The notes beneath the pieces are model-generated. The model searched no databases and was not told the DNA's origin. It saw only the letters and a list, made by a program, of their open reading frames with translations. The position numbers and the translations under genes were made by a program. Positions 27,176 through 36,141 of a DNA stretch of 64,000 nt are shown here, one piece after another. How positions within the stretch are numbered: position 1 is the stretch's first letter; each line of letters opens with the position of its first letter. Location: assembly GCF_937881195.1 (NCBI RefSeq), contig NZ_CALGFC010000024.1, forward strand, positions 85,114 to 149,113. The letters run 5' to 3'. Origin of the DNA: an uncultured Methanobrevibacter sp. Lineage in GTDB: Archaea; Methanobacteriota; Methanobacteria; Methanobacteriales; Methanobacteriaceae.

Positions 27176-27715
27176 ATGACATATATTGAAAAACCACCTG
27201 TTCCAAATGTTGTTAAATATGATGAACCTATGGCAACTAAGAGAAATAAACTTGAAGTTATGCTAAACACTGGGTCTGATATTTATCAAGGAGCATGTAA
27301 AAAGAGAGGTTCTACTTTAAAAGATGAATATAGACATGCTTCTGGTACTGCTTATATGGATCCTAGAGATATGGCAAGATTAGGTGTTAAAAATTGGGAT
27401 ACTGCTTTAGTGAAGACTGCTTGGGGAGAAGTTGTAGTTTTTACAGCTCATTCCAGGGATGCTCCTCATGAAGGCCAAATTTTTATTTGTAAAGGGCCAT
27501 GGGCAAATGTTGTTGTAAGTCCTGAGACTTACTGTTGTTGTGACCCTACATATAAAGGGGTTGAAGCAACCATTGAAAAAACTGATAAAGAACCATTACT
27601 TATGGCTGATTTAATGGCAGAAGTTTATATGAAATATGATAAAGATGCCGAAAAATCTACTAATTGTCTAACTGACAAAAGAATTAATGTAGGTATAACC
27701 AAGCCAGAAGAATAA
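27176..27715 (+). CDS. fwdD: Formylmethanofuran dehydrogenase subunit D
   Basis: A 179-residue molybdopterin dinucleotide-binding-domain protein, corresponding to the C-terminal domain of the molybdopterin oxidoreductase family supplied as a separate chain. The segment LNTGSDIYQGACKKRG and the beta-barrel pattern AYMDPRDMARLGVKNWDTALVKTAWGEVVV are typical; the PWANVVVSPETYCCCDPTYKGVEATIE stretch is specific to FwdD/FmdD. The ATG at 27176, after GAGGTG, was preferred over an in-frame GTG at 27167. Confidence 0.93.
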   Translation: MTYIEKPPVPNVVKYDEPMATKRNKLEVMLNTGSDIYQGACKKRGSTLKDEYRHASGTAYMDPRDMARLGVKNWDTALVKTAWGEVVVFTAHSRDAPHEGQIFICKGPWANVVVSPETYCCCDPTYKGVEATIEKTDKEPLLMADLMAEVYMKYDKDAEKSTNCLTDKRINVGITKPEE

Positions 27716-27730
27716 ATAGGAGATGTAAAT

Positions 27731-29080
27731 ATGGCATATGAAGAACCAATTACAGACTATGATGAAATAGTCGAAAATTGTACTTGTGCTTTCTGTGGTT
27801 GTAATTGTGATGATTTGGCCTATTTGGTTAAAAATGGGCATGTTGTTGGAGTAAGACATGCTTGTCGTTTAGGTGCAAGTAAAGTTATGGAAGATATGGA
27901 TCAAAGATTATTGGTTCCTATGATTCGTAATGAAGAAGGAGATCTTGTTGAAACTGACTGGGATACTGCATTGGATAAAGCTGCAGAACTTATTGCTGGT
28001 GCTGTAAGGCCAGTATTCTATGGATGGAGTGAAACTTCTATTGAAACCATGAAACATGGTATTAAATTAGGAGAATTAGTAGGTGCAGTTTTAGATAATC
28101 AAGCTACTATTTGTCACGGGCCTTCTCTTCAGGCTGTTCAAAATGCAGGATATCCTGTTAACACTTTAGGAGAAGTTAAAAATAGAGCAGATATGATTGT
28201 ATTTTCTGGAAACAACGCAATGAATTCTCATCCAAGACATTTAGGAAGATATTCTGCTTTCCCTAGAGGATATTTCAGAAAAAGAGGAAGATTTGACAAG
28301 ACTGTTGTTACTATGGATCCAAGATATACAGATACTGCAAAGATGTCTGATATATGGGTAGGATTCGAACAAAATGGGGATTATGAATTTTACAATGCTA
28401 TGAGGGCTGTTTTAAGAGGTAAAAAACTTAAAAAAGATGTAATTTCTGGAATTCCTAAAGAAGATATTGAAGAGCTTGTTGAAGCTATGAAAACTACTCA
28501 ATATGGTTCTCTTTTCTTTGGTTTAGGATTAACTCATACTTTATCTAAACAAAGAAATATTGATATTGCGATTAATTTAATCCAAGATTTAAACAAGTTT
28601 ACCAAATGGAATCTAGTTCCTATGAGAGGACACTTTAATGTTAATGGATTTAATATTTTCATGGCATTTGAAATGGGATTCCCATATGGTGTTGACTTTT
28701 CAAGAGGTTATCCAAGATATATGAATGGTGAAACTAACACTATTGATTTATTAACAAGACAAGAACCTGATGTTTTTATGGTAATAGCTGCTGATCCTGG
28801 AGCTCATTTCCCTGGAGGCGCTAACAGACATTTAGCTAATATCCCTGTTATACAAATTGATATTCATTGGGGGCCATCTACAGAACTTGCTGATATTGTT
28901 CTACCTGGTTCTTTCATTGGTGTAGAAGCTGCTGGAACTAGTTATAGGATGGATGGTGTTCCAATTTATATGAAAAAGGCTATCGATAAACCTGAAACTT
29001 GTAGGGATGACGAATGGATTGTTAGAGAACTCCACGAAAGAGTTCAAAAAATTAAAGGCTCACAGATGGCTGCTAAATAA
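27731..29080 (+). CDS. fwdB: Formylmethanofuran dehydrogenase catalytic subunit B
   Basis: A 449-residue molybdopterin-family subunit that reduces CO2 to formate at the tungsten or molybdenum centre. Seen are the N-terminal cluster cysteines (CTCAFCGCNC, residues 17-26, with C45) and the metal-ligand segment ATICHGPS with cysteine at residue 128, so no selenocysteine. Whether the metal is tungsten (Fwd) or molybdenum (Fmd) cannot be told from sequence; Fwd naming is used because the HTH-F-G-D genes accompany it. AGGAGATGTAAAT precedes the start, 15 bp after fwdD. Confidence 0.95.
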   Translation: MAYEEPITDYDEIVENCTCAFCGCNCDDLAYLVKNGHVVGVRHACRLGASKVMEDMDQRLLVPMIRNEEGDLVETDWDTALDKAAELIAGAVRPVFYGWSETSIETMKHGIKLGELVGAVLDNQATICHGPSLQAVQNAGYPVNTLGEVKNRADMIVFSGNNAMNSHPRHLGRYSAFPRGYFRKRGRFDKTVVTMDPRYTDTAKMSDIWVGFEQNGDYEFYNAMRAVLRGKKLKKDVISGIPKEDIEELVEAMKTTQYGSLFFGLGLTHTLSKQRNIDIAINLIQDLNKFTKWNLVPMRGHFNVNGFNIFMAFEMGFPYGVDFSRGYPRYMNGETNTIDLLTRQEPDVFMVIAADPGAHFPGGANRHLANIPVIQIDIHWGPSTELADIVLPGSFIGVEAAGTSYRMDGVPIYMKKAIDKPETCRDDEWIVRELHERVQKIKGSQMAAK

Positions 29081-29092
29081 ATAGGTGATCTA

Positions 29093-30802
29093 ATGGAATA
29101 CATAATTAAAAATGGTATCGTTTATGATCCTACTAATAAAGTAGAAGGGGAAAAGAAAGACGTAATGTTTAAGGATGGTAAAATTGTAGACAGCGTTTCT
29201 TCTGATGCTAAAGTGCTTGATGCAACAGATAAAGTTGTTATGGCTGCTGGTGTTGATCCTCATTCTCATATTGCTGGGCCAAAATTAGTTGTTGGAAGAT
29301 TATACAGGCCTGAAGATTCAAGAAGGGGTGTTAAACCTAAAACCGCTACTACTCGTGCAGAAACTGGATTTTCTATTCCAAGTTGTCCTGCAACTGGTTA
29401 CAGATATTCAAGAATGGGGTATGGAACTGTTGTGGAAGCAGCTATGCCTCCTTTAGAAGCAAAACATACTCATGAAGAAATTTTAGCAATTCCTAATCTT
29501 GATATCCCAGCATTACCTTTGTTTGGTAATAACTGGTTTGTATTAGAATATGCAAAAGAAAAAAATATTGATGATTTGGCTACTTTTATATCTAAATGGT
29601 TGAAAATTACAAGAGGTTATGGTGTTAAAATTGTAAACCCTGGTGGTAGTGAAGCTTGGGGTTGGGGTATGAATGTACATGGGTTAGATGATCCAGTCCC
29701 ATATTGGGATGTCACTTCTCGTGAAGTTATTCATGCATTAGCAGAAGCTAATGAAAAATTAGGACTTCCTCACTCTATACATCTTCATCCTAATGATTTA
29801 GGACATCCAGGTAACTATAATACTACAGTAGACACCATGGATCTTATTAAAGACATATCTAAAAATTCTCCTGTAAGAGATCAAACTGTTCACATGACTC
29901 ATATTCAATATCACTCTTATGCTGGAAACAATTGGAGAGACTTTGAATCTGGTGCTGAAGAAGTTGCAAAATTTATTAATAAAAATGATTATGTTACTTG
30001 TGATGTTGGTCAAATTACATTGGATGAAACTACTACTATGACAGCAGATGCTCCTATGGAATTCGATCTTCACCAATTAAATGGCCTTAAATGGGCTAAT
30101 AAAGATATTGAACTCGAAACAGCTGCTGGTATTGTACCATTTATCTACTCTGGAAGAAACAGTGTACACTCTGTTCAATGGGCTATTGGTCTTGAAATGT
30201 TCTTGATGGTAGATAATCCATGGCAAATCATGTTAACCACTGACAGTCCTAATGCAGGTCCTTTCATAAGATATCCTAGAGTAATATCATGGTTAATGAG
30301 TAATAAACGTAGAACAGAAATGATAGAAAATGGGGAAGTTCATAAAGCTGTTGGAAGAAAATCTTCTCTTGCAACTTTGGATAGGGAATATGATTTCAAT
30401 GAAATTGCTACTATTTCAAGATCTGCACCTGCTAAAGCTTATGGGTTCACTGATAGGGGCCATTTAGGTGTTGGAGCTAGAGCTGATATAGCGGTATATG
30501 ATATTAATCCTAATGATATTGATCCTTCAAAAGAATATGAAGCTATTGAACATGCATTTGGTAATGCTAATTTAACTGTTAAAGATGGTCAAATTATTGT
30601 TCAAAATGGGGACATTGTTTCTACTAAAGAAAGTCAAACTATTTGGACAAATGTTAAAGGATTAGAAGAAAAAGAAGATGCACTTATGGAAAAAATCATG
30701 CCAACATTTAATAAATATTACACAATTAAATTTGAAAATTATGTGGTACATGATCATTATGTGCACAACCCAATTGAAGTCAATATCCAAGCAGGTAAAT
30801 AG
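29093..30802 (+). CDS. fwdA: Formylmethanofuran dehydrogenase subunit A
   Basis: A 569-residue amidohydrolase-fold subunit that condenses formate, delivered by an internal tunnel from FwdB, with methanofuran. The N-terminal HxH metal-binding motif occurs as DPHSHIAGPK (residues about 57-66), followed by the family stretch TRAETGFSIPSCPATGYRYSRMGYGTVVEAAMPP; HLHPNDLGHPGNYNTT supplies further metal ligands, and LTTDSPNAGPF carries the catalytic aspartate. ATAGGTGATCT precedes the ATG. Confidence 0.96.
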   Translation: MEYIIKNGIVYDPTNKVEGEKKDVMFKDGKIVDSVSSDAKVLDATDKVVMAAGVDPHSHIAGPKLVVGRLYRPEDSRRGVKPKTATTRAETGFSIPSCPATGYRYSRMGYGTVVEAAMPPLEAKHTHEEILAIPNLDIPALPLFGNNWFVLEYAKEKNIDDLATFISKWLKITRGYGVKIVNPGGSEAWGWGMNVHGLDDPVPYWDVTSREVIHALAEANEKLGLPHSIHLHPNDLGHPGNYNTTVDTMDLIKDISKNSPVRDQTVHMTHIQYHSYAGNNWRDFESGAEEVAKFINKNDYVTCDVGQITLDETTTMTADAPMEFDLHQLNGLKWANKDIELETAAGIVPFIYSGRNSVHSVQWAIGLEMFLMVDNPWQIMLTTDSPNAGPFIRYPRVISWLMSNKRRTEMIENGEVHKAVGRKSSLATLDREYDFNEIATISRSAPAKAYGFTDRGHLGVGARADIAVYDINPNDIDPSKEYEAIEHAFGNANLTVKDGQIIVQNGDIVSTKESQTIWTNVKGLEEKEDALMEKIMPTFNKYYTIKFENYVVHDHYVHNPIEVNIQAGK

Positions 30803-30820
30803 GAATTAGAGGTGTTTAAT

Positions 30821-31633
30821 TTGAAAACTATAACTTTTAATCAAAAGAAAACTTCTCCAATAGCACTTGAATTTGATGAATTAATCCCTGACAAAATTTA
30901 TGGTTGGGAAAAATCCGATTTTGAAAAATATATGGTGCCTATTGGAAATTCCAAGTTTCCACTTTCTGACTACTTTGATGTAGAAGTGGAAGGAGAAGCT
31001 GAATCTCCTGCACAAGTTAAAATGATTCTTAATGGGGATTTAGGTAGAGTTAAATATATCGGTACTAAAATGACTGATGGTCAAATTATTGCAAACAGTA
31101 GCGTAGATCTTCATTGTGGTGCTGAAATGGCTGGAGGTAGTATCCTTGTTAATGGTGATGCTGAAAGTTATGCTGGCAGAGAAATGACTGGTGGGGAATT
31201 AGAGATTATTGGTAATGTAAAAGAATTCTGTGGTGCTTCTTATATTGGTGATTGGAGAGGTATGACTGGAGGAATCATTACTATTCATGGGAATGCTGGA
31301 AAACAACTGGGTGAATGTTTGACTGGTGGAGAAATACATGTTAAAGGTAACTGTGATATTCTCGCTGGTATTCACATGAACAAAGGCCTCATTCAAATTG
31401 ATGGTGATGTAACCAGATGGCCAGGTGGTCAGATGCAAAATGGTGACATTGTTATCAATGGATCTCTTTCCAGGTTCCTTGAAGGTTTCGAACAAGAAGA
31501 TTTTGTTAAAAATCCAACCATCTCTGGAAAATCTTTCTCAGGAAACTATATAAAGTTTACAGGAGATATTGCTAGAAATGGTAAGGGAAGTCTTTGGTTA
31601 GCTGCAGAGAAAAATAGACATTTACTCTACTAA
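30821..31633 (+). CDS. fwdC: Formylmethanofuran dehydrogenase subunit C
   Basis: A 270-residue beta-helix protein with repeated GxxxGxxMxGGxIxVxG units between about residues 80 and 210 (for example CGAEMAGGSILVNGD, AGREMTGGELEIIGN and AGIHMNKGLIQIDGD), homologous to the C-terminal domain of glutamate synthase; it holds FwdA and the other subunits together. The TTG at 30821 after AGAGGTG was chosen; an in-frame GTG at 30812 overlaps that binding site. It closes the core operon. Order here is D-B-A-C, unlike D-A-C-B in Methanothermobacter. Confidence 0.95.
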   Translation: MKTITFNQKKTSPIALEFDELIPDKIYGWEKSDFEKYMVPIGNSKFPLSDYFDVEVEGEAESPAQVKMILNGDLGRVKYIGTKMTDGQIIANSSVDLHCGAEMAGGSILVNGDAESYAGREMTGGELEIIGNVKEFCGASYIGDWRGMTGGIITIHGNAGKQLGECLTGGEIHVKGNCDILAGIHMNKGLIQIDGDVTRWPGGQMQNGDIVINGSLSRFLEGFEQEDFVKNPTISGKSFSGNYIKFTGDIARNGKGSLWLAAEKNRHLLY

Positions 31634-31641
31634 TCAATTTT

Positions 31642-31662
31642 CCTTTTTTTATTTTTTTTATA
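31642..31662 (+). terminator. Poly-T terminator of the fwd operon
   Basis: CTTTTTTTATTTTTTTTA lies 10 bases after the fwdC stop codon, the strongest double T-run in this part of the window and a good archaeal U-tract terminator. The rest of the gap to 31979 is AT-rich, with no gene; the two following small genes probably have their own promoter there. Confidence 0.6.
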
Positions 31663-31979
31663 TTTTTTATTTATTTTAACATGATATTTTTAAAATTTTG
31701 AATATTATTTAACTTTTTGATTTAGAAAATTTTATTAAATTTTCATATTTTGTAAAATTAGGGATATAAAATTTTATAATCAATTAATGGATTTAGTTGT
31801 ATAATTTAAAAAATATGATATTAAAATTAGTAATGAATTCAATTTATTAATAGAATATTAATTAGATATTTATTTAATAAAAACTAATAATTTTAAAATT
31901 TTGAATATTATATTAAATATTATTTTTAAATAATATTTGATATATTGTGTTTAACTACTCTAAATATTAAGTGATGTTT

Positions 31980-32273
31980 ATGAAAGAAGAGATTGTTTTA
32001 AAGCCTGATGAAGCTTTAGAATATGTTAAATTAAATGTAAAGGAAGAAGATGTATTAGAATTGTCTTATAATCGAGTTTACGCTCCAGGGGATGTTTTAA
32101 GCATACAAACTGAAGAAGAATTTGGGGAAGAAAATATTATTGTTTCTTTACATTTAAATGGTGAACTTGTTAGTGATGTTGTTAGGGTTAATTTGAATGA
32201 TATTAAAGATGATTTGTTAGAAATAGGACATATTACTGATGAAAAAGAAACTATCATTGTTATAAAAGATTAA
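31980..32273 (+). CDS. Small conserved protein, copy 1 of a tandem pair
   Basis: 97 residues, acidic, with no cysteine or membrane segment. The pattern DEALEYVKLNVKEEDVLELSYNRVYAPGDVLSIQT followed by alternating hydrophobic strands suggests a small beta-rich fold. It shares the core VLELSYNRV(Y/F)-(A)PG-VL-I with the next gene, so the two arose by duplication. It may belong to a methanogen-specific DUF such as DUF2097, which I cannot confirm. The ATG at 31980 after GTGATG was chosen. Position after the fwd operon hints at, but does not prove, a methanogenesis-linked role. Confidence 0.75.
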   Translation: MKEEIVLKPDEALEYVKLNVKEEDVLELSYNRVYAPGDVLSIQTEEEFGEENIIVSLHLNGELVSDVVRVNLNDIKDDLLEIGHITDEKETIIVIKD

Positions 32274-32303
32274 TCAAACTATTTATAATTACTGGGTGAG
32301 ATT

Positions 32304-32615
32304 ATGAGTATAAATGAGCTTGAAATGGATTGTGATAAGGCTATTGAATATATTAAAGAAAATGTTCGGGTTTATGATATATTAGAACTTTCTTATAATA
32401 GAGTTTTCACTCCAGGTGAAGTCTTAAATATTGATACTTCTGAATATAATGGTAAAAATGGTTTAAAAGTTGTTATTCACGTTTCTGAGGAAACTTTCAC
32501 TTCTACTGTTGAAGTAGATCTGGAAGAGGTTAAGGAAGAATTAATTGAAGTTATTCATATTCCAAAAAATAATAATGAAAAAACCATAATCTTAATTGAT
32601 AAATGTGATATTTAA
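32304..32615 (+). CDS. Small conserved protein, copy 2 of a tandem pair
   Basis: 103 residues, paralogue of the preceding gene with about 40 percent identity by eye: CDKAIEYIKENVRVYDILELSYNRVFTPGEVLNIDT aligns throughout, and both end in a strand of the type ETIIxIxxK(D). GGGTGAGATT precedes the ATG, 30 bp after copy 1, so the two are cotranscribed. Two cysteines are present (C9 and one near the C-terminus) that copy 1 lacks. Function unknown. Confidence 0.75.
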   Translation: MSINELEMDCDKAIEYIKENVRVYDILELSYNRVFTPGEVLNIDTSEYNGKNGLKVVIHVSEETFTSTVEVDLEEVKEELIEVIHIPKNNNEKTIILIDKCDI

Positions 32616-32826
32616 ATGAAATTTTTAAGTAATTTAATAAGCATTTTTTAGAATATTTTAATATTTAATTTCTTCATGCTATAATTATGGACAATAAATA
32701 ATTTCATTTACTATATAAATTCTAATTTTTTTATTTTTATTCTTTAATTCTTTATTTTTGATATGATTTAGATATCATTCTACAATTTATAATTTTCTTT
32801 TTTATAATTTTCTTTTTGACAGATTC

Positions 32827-33945
32827 TTAATTTTCAGTATTATTATTATTATTATATTTATATTTGTCAAGTATTGTAACATTTAATGATTTAAAACTCA
32901 TATAAATTTCCTTATCATTTTTAATTTCAAGAACCTCTGCAGAACTTTTTGTTAAAAGCCCTCTAAATATATCTCCTCCAACATCCACACTAACTAAAAC
33001 AGTTGGGCCTGTTTCTCTTATATTAATAATTTTTCCTTTCAATTGATTTTTAGCAGATGATTCAAATGATTCATTAGAAAATATTATGTTTTCTGGACGA
33101 ATAGCAATTAAAATCTTTTTAATTCCTTTTTTATTTATTTTATCAACAAATTCTGTGTCTGAACTAGTGATCGTTGATCCACTGTCAAGTTTCACAATTA
33201 CTTTTTCAAAGTCTGCTTCAATAACTGTTCCTTCAAAGATGTTACGAACTCCTACAAAGTCAGCAACAAAATTATTCTCTGGTTTAGAAAATACTTCATG
33301 AACCGAAGATAATTGGTGAAGTTTTCCATCTTTCATAACACCTACTCTATCTGCTAAATTCCAAACTTCATTAAAGTTATGAGTTATATGTATTACAGTT
33401 GTTTTATAATCATTCACGATTTGTTTAATCATTGAAGTTAGTTTACTTTGTGTTGTAATATCTAGTGCACTAAAAGGTTCATCCATCAATATTATTTTTG
33501 GCTCTACAATAAGCGCTCTTGCAAGTGATGTTCTTTGAGCTTCTCCTCCACTTAATGTAGATATATCTCGATGAAGAATATGTGAAATTTTCATCTTTTC
33601 AGCTATGTCTTTTATTTTTTCATCGATTTCTTCATCAGAATACTTTTTTTTAGCTCCATAAGCAATATTTTCATAAACATCCATATTTGGAAATAAAATG
33701 TTGTCTTGATATACTATTCCCATTCCCCTTTCTTCTGGATGCAAGTTGTTAATTGCTCTTCCATTTAATATGATTTCTCCTTTATTTGCTGTATAAAATC
33801 CAATTATTGTTTCTAATAGTACAGACTTTCCGCTTCCTGTAGGTCCAATGAGTACTATATATTCCCCCTCATGTATACTTAAGCTTATGTCTTTTAGACA
33901 GAAATTCCCTAAATCTACAGTTAAATTTTTTATTTCTAAATACAT
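32827..33945 (-). CDS. modC: Molybdate/tungstate ABC transporter ATPase
   Basis: A 372-residue ATPase of the ModC/WtpC group. Walker A GPTGSGKSVLLE (about 33-44), signature TLSGGEAQRTSLARALI, Walker B IILMDEPFSALD and the switch histidine (VIHITHNFNE) are intact. The C-terminal 140 residues carry a TOBE-like domain (RNIFEGTVIEADFEKVIVKLDSGS and IRPENIIFS), which in this family binds oxyanion or regulates uptake. The C-terminus ends in a low-complexity KYKYNNNNNTEN. Last gene of modABC on the minus strand, 34 bp after modB. Molybdate versus tungstate cannot be decided. Confidence 0.92.
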   Translation of the reverse strand: MYLEIKNLTVDLGNFCLKDISLSIHEGEYIVLIGPTGSGKSVLLETIIGFYTANKGEIILNGRAINNLHPEERGMGIVYQDNILFPNMDVYENIAYGAKKKYSDEEIDEKIKDIAEKMKISHILHRDISTLSGGEAQRTSLARALIVEPKIILMDEPFSALDITTQSKLTSMIKQIVNDYKTTVIHITHNFNEVWNLADRVGVMKDGKLHQLSSVHEVFSKPENNFVADFVGVRNIFEGTVIEADFEKVIVKLDSGSTITSSDTEFVDKINKKGIKKILIAIRPENIIFSNESFESSAKNQLKGKIINIRETGPTVLVSVDVGGDIFRGLLTKSSAEVLEIKNDKEIYMSFKSLNVTILDKYKYNNNNNTEN

Positions 33946-33979
33946 AAAATCACAAAATAAATAATATATTTATAAATTG

Positions 33980-34762
33980 CTATAAGTTGCTTTCTTTTGC
34001 ATATCTTTCCATTACTGCTATGGTTATAAATGATATAATGACTAATAGTATTCCTGCTGTTATAGCCATATCAATATCTCCGGTTGACAAATTAAGATAC
34101 ATTGAAACAGCAAGTGTTTCTGTTTTCATTAATATGCCTCCTCCGACAAATAGTACTGAAGCAAAAGTTCCAATACATCTAGCAACTGTTATAATACTAC
34201 TTGCAAAAAGTCCATTTTTCGACATTGGCAGTGTTACATTAATAAAAGTGGCAACTTCACTATATCCAAGACTCCTTGAAACAAATTCGTATCGAGGATC
34301 AATATAATTGAATGTAGAGTATAATGTTCTAACAGCATAAGGAAGCGCGACAAAAAATTGTGCTATTATTATTCCAGTACTATTGAATACTAGACTAATT
34401 CCCATACTATCAAGATAAGAACCAATACCATTTGATCCTAAAAACATTAAAAGGGCTATTCCTATGACAATTTCTGGAAATGCCATTGGTAAATCAATGA
34501 TGATATTAAAAAAACCTTTTAAAGGGAATTGGTATCTGCTTAAAGTATATGCCATTGGAATACAGCATAACATAACTAATATTGCTGATACAATAGAAGT
34601 GGTTAAAGTTAGAGAAATTGCAAAAACCATTTCTTCTGAAAATAATGCGTTTATAAATCCTTTAAATGTAGGTATTAGGAACATACTCCCAATAACTACA
34701 AAAAATAGGATAGTTACAAATATAGTTAATCCTATAAATGATAATTCAAACTTTGAGCGCAT
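33980..34762 (-). CDS. modB: Molybdate/tungstate ABC transporter permease
   Basis: A 260-residue membrane protein with about six hydrophobic segments. The cytoplasmic EAA-type loop reads SRSLGYSEVATFINVTLPMSKNG, and DLPMAFPEIVIGIALLMFLG is typical of ModB/WtpB permeases. Lies between the binding protein and ATPase genes in the same direction. The ribosome binding site is weak. Imports the oxyanion delivered by ModA, which FdhA and FwdB need for their cofactors. Confidence 0.93.
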   Translation of the reverse strand: MRSKFELSFIGLTIFVTILFFVVIGSMFLIPTFKGFINALFSEEMVFAISLTLTTSIVSAILVMLCCIPMAYTLSRYQFPLKGFFNIIIDLPMAFPEIVIGIALLMFLGSNGIGSYLDSMGISLVFNSTGIIIAQFFVALPYAVRTLYSTFNYIDPRYEFVSRSLGYSEVATFINVTLPMSKNGLFASSIITVARCIGTFASVLFVGGGILMKTETLAVSMYLNLSTGDIDMAITAGILLVIISFITIAVMERYAKESNL

Positions 34763-34861
34763 TTTTTACCATCTTTTTATAATTAACTAATAAAACTATT
34801 TTTCATGATTATTTATTTATGGCTATGTATTGTAAAAAAATTTGAAGTTTAATAGTATTAT

Positions 34862-35665
34862 CTATACTTCAAATCCCCATTCCTTCCATATTTTTTTACC
34901 TTCTTCAGATGTTACGAATTCTTCAAATTTTGAAGCAGCTTCTTTATCTTTTACAAAAGAGGTAATTCCAATAGGGACAGTACTTTCTATATTTTCATCA
35001 TCTGGTATTTCAACAACTTGTATTTTTCCATCACCTTCTTTCCATACAGTCATATCTTCCCAGATTATTGTGGCATCAACTTGTCCAGTTACAATGTAAG
35101 TAAGAAGTTGATTAACAGTAGTGGTCGTAACTACTACATTGTCTCCTACTGAATCAGTTAGATTATTTTTTTCAAGAAGTTTTTGTGTAGTTTTACCAAT
35201 TGCTGGACCATCTGGCTCACCAACAGCTACTTTAACTCCAGGCTTTGCTAAATCTTCAAGTGAAGTTATATTTTTTGGATTTCCTTTTTGAACAACAATC
35301 ACTGGAACATTTTTTGTTACATTTTTAACAGTATTATTTTCCATATATCCATTATTCATTGCATCTTCCATATATTTGTAATCTGCAGGTAAAAATACAT
35401 CTCCACTTTTTTGTGTTTCAAGTGTAGCGAATAACTCTCCACTACCTCCATATTTAGCATTTACTTTTATATTAGGATATTTTTTATTAAATTCACTAAT
35501 AAGATCTGCGCCAACTTTACTAAAACCAGCACCGACTAATACATCAACACTTCCTTCCTCATTTGAGCCACTATTTGTAAGTGTACCGCTTAAATATACT
35601 CCTGCAACAGCGATTGCTGCAATTATGACGATAATTAAAACTATTATTTTACTGTTCTTATTCAT
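34862..35665 (-). CDS. modA: Molybdate/tungstate-binding lipoprotein or anchored protein
   Basis: A 267-residue extracellular binding protein. An N-terminal hydrophobic anchor (KIIVLIIVIIAAIAVAGVYL, residues about 6-25) precedes the binding fold. Family blocks are VLVGAGFSKVGADLISEFNKKYP, YGGSGELFATLE and DVFLPADYKYMEDA, typical of ModA/WtpA. There is no lipobox cysteine, so the helix probably stays as anchor. ATG at 35665 was chosen because AGGAAGGA lies just upstream; the ATG at 35701 adds 12 residues and overlaps the inverted repeat 35687-35710. Confidence 0.92.
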   Translation of the reverse strand: MNKNSKIIVLIIVIIAAIAVAGVYLSGTLTNSGSNEEGSVDVLVGAGFSKVGADLISEFNKKYPNIKVNAKYGGSGELFATLETQKSGDVFLPADYKYMEDAMNNGYMENNTVKNVTKNVPVIVVQKGNPKNITSLEDLAKPGVKVAVGEPDGPAIGKTTQKLLEKNNLTDSVGDNVVVTTTTVNQLLTYIVTGQVDATIIWEDMTVWKEGDGKIQVVEIPDDENIESTVPIGITSFVKDKEAASKFEEFVTSEEGKKIWKEWGFEV

Positions 35666-35686
35666 ATTATCCTTCCTAATTTTTTT

Positions 35687-35710
35687 AAATATTTCATTCA
35701 TGAAATATTT
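35687..35710. promoter_or_regulatory. Inverted repeat between the modA promoter and start
   Basis: Perfect 11-bp arms AAATATTTCAT (35687-35697) and ATGAAATATTT (35700-35710) around two bases. Read on the minus strand, a TATA-like TTATATAAAAG (about 35736-35746) lies 25-35 bp upstream, so the repeat falls at the predicted transcription start and about 22 bp before the modA ATG, where archaeal repressors commonly bind. A molybdate- or tungstate-responsive regulator is the natural candidate. Confidence 0.6.
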
Positions 35711-36141
35711 TTCATATCGTCTGTATTTTTGTATTACCTTTTATATAAGTTTTTTTAATTAATTCTTGGTTATGCAATAATTTAACAATGTATTTTACCT
35801 AATAAAGTTAGAATAGTAAAAATAAGAACATTTTTTTGAATTTATTGTGAAGTTGTCTATGATCTTATATTATAAATTATAAAAAAATATATTTATATTA
35901 TATCTATTTATTCTTATGAATATTAATATTATTAATTACAATATCATTAAGCTTATTATAATTATCTTAATTCTAAAAAAAGAGTTTTTAAATATATAAT
36001 ATTAATAAAATACTAAAAATAATATTTTACTTTATATAATATGGTCATAAATAATGTAATTATAAAAAATTTAATTATAAAATTAATTAATTTGGATTTT
36101 TATTATTAGTAACTTCTATTATTTATAATAAAATTTATTAT
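35711..36141. other. Gap between modA promoter and nrpR stop
   Basis: AT-rich, with the modA TATA element near 35740 and otherwise no gene, RNA or clear palindrome. Runs of ATAATATAAAATTT type repeats occur near 35990-36090. Confidence 0.5.

Noticed and set aside
29798..30076. Antisense frames inside fwd and other well-identified genes
   Set aside because: They are mirror frames of conserved coding sequence with no motif, ribosome binding site or independent support.
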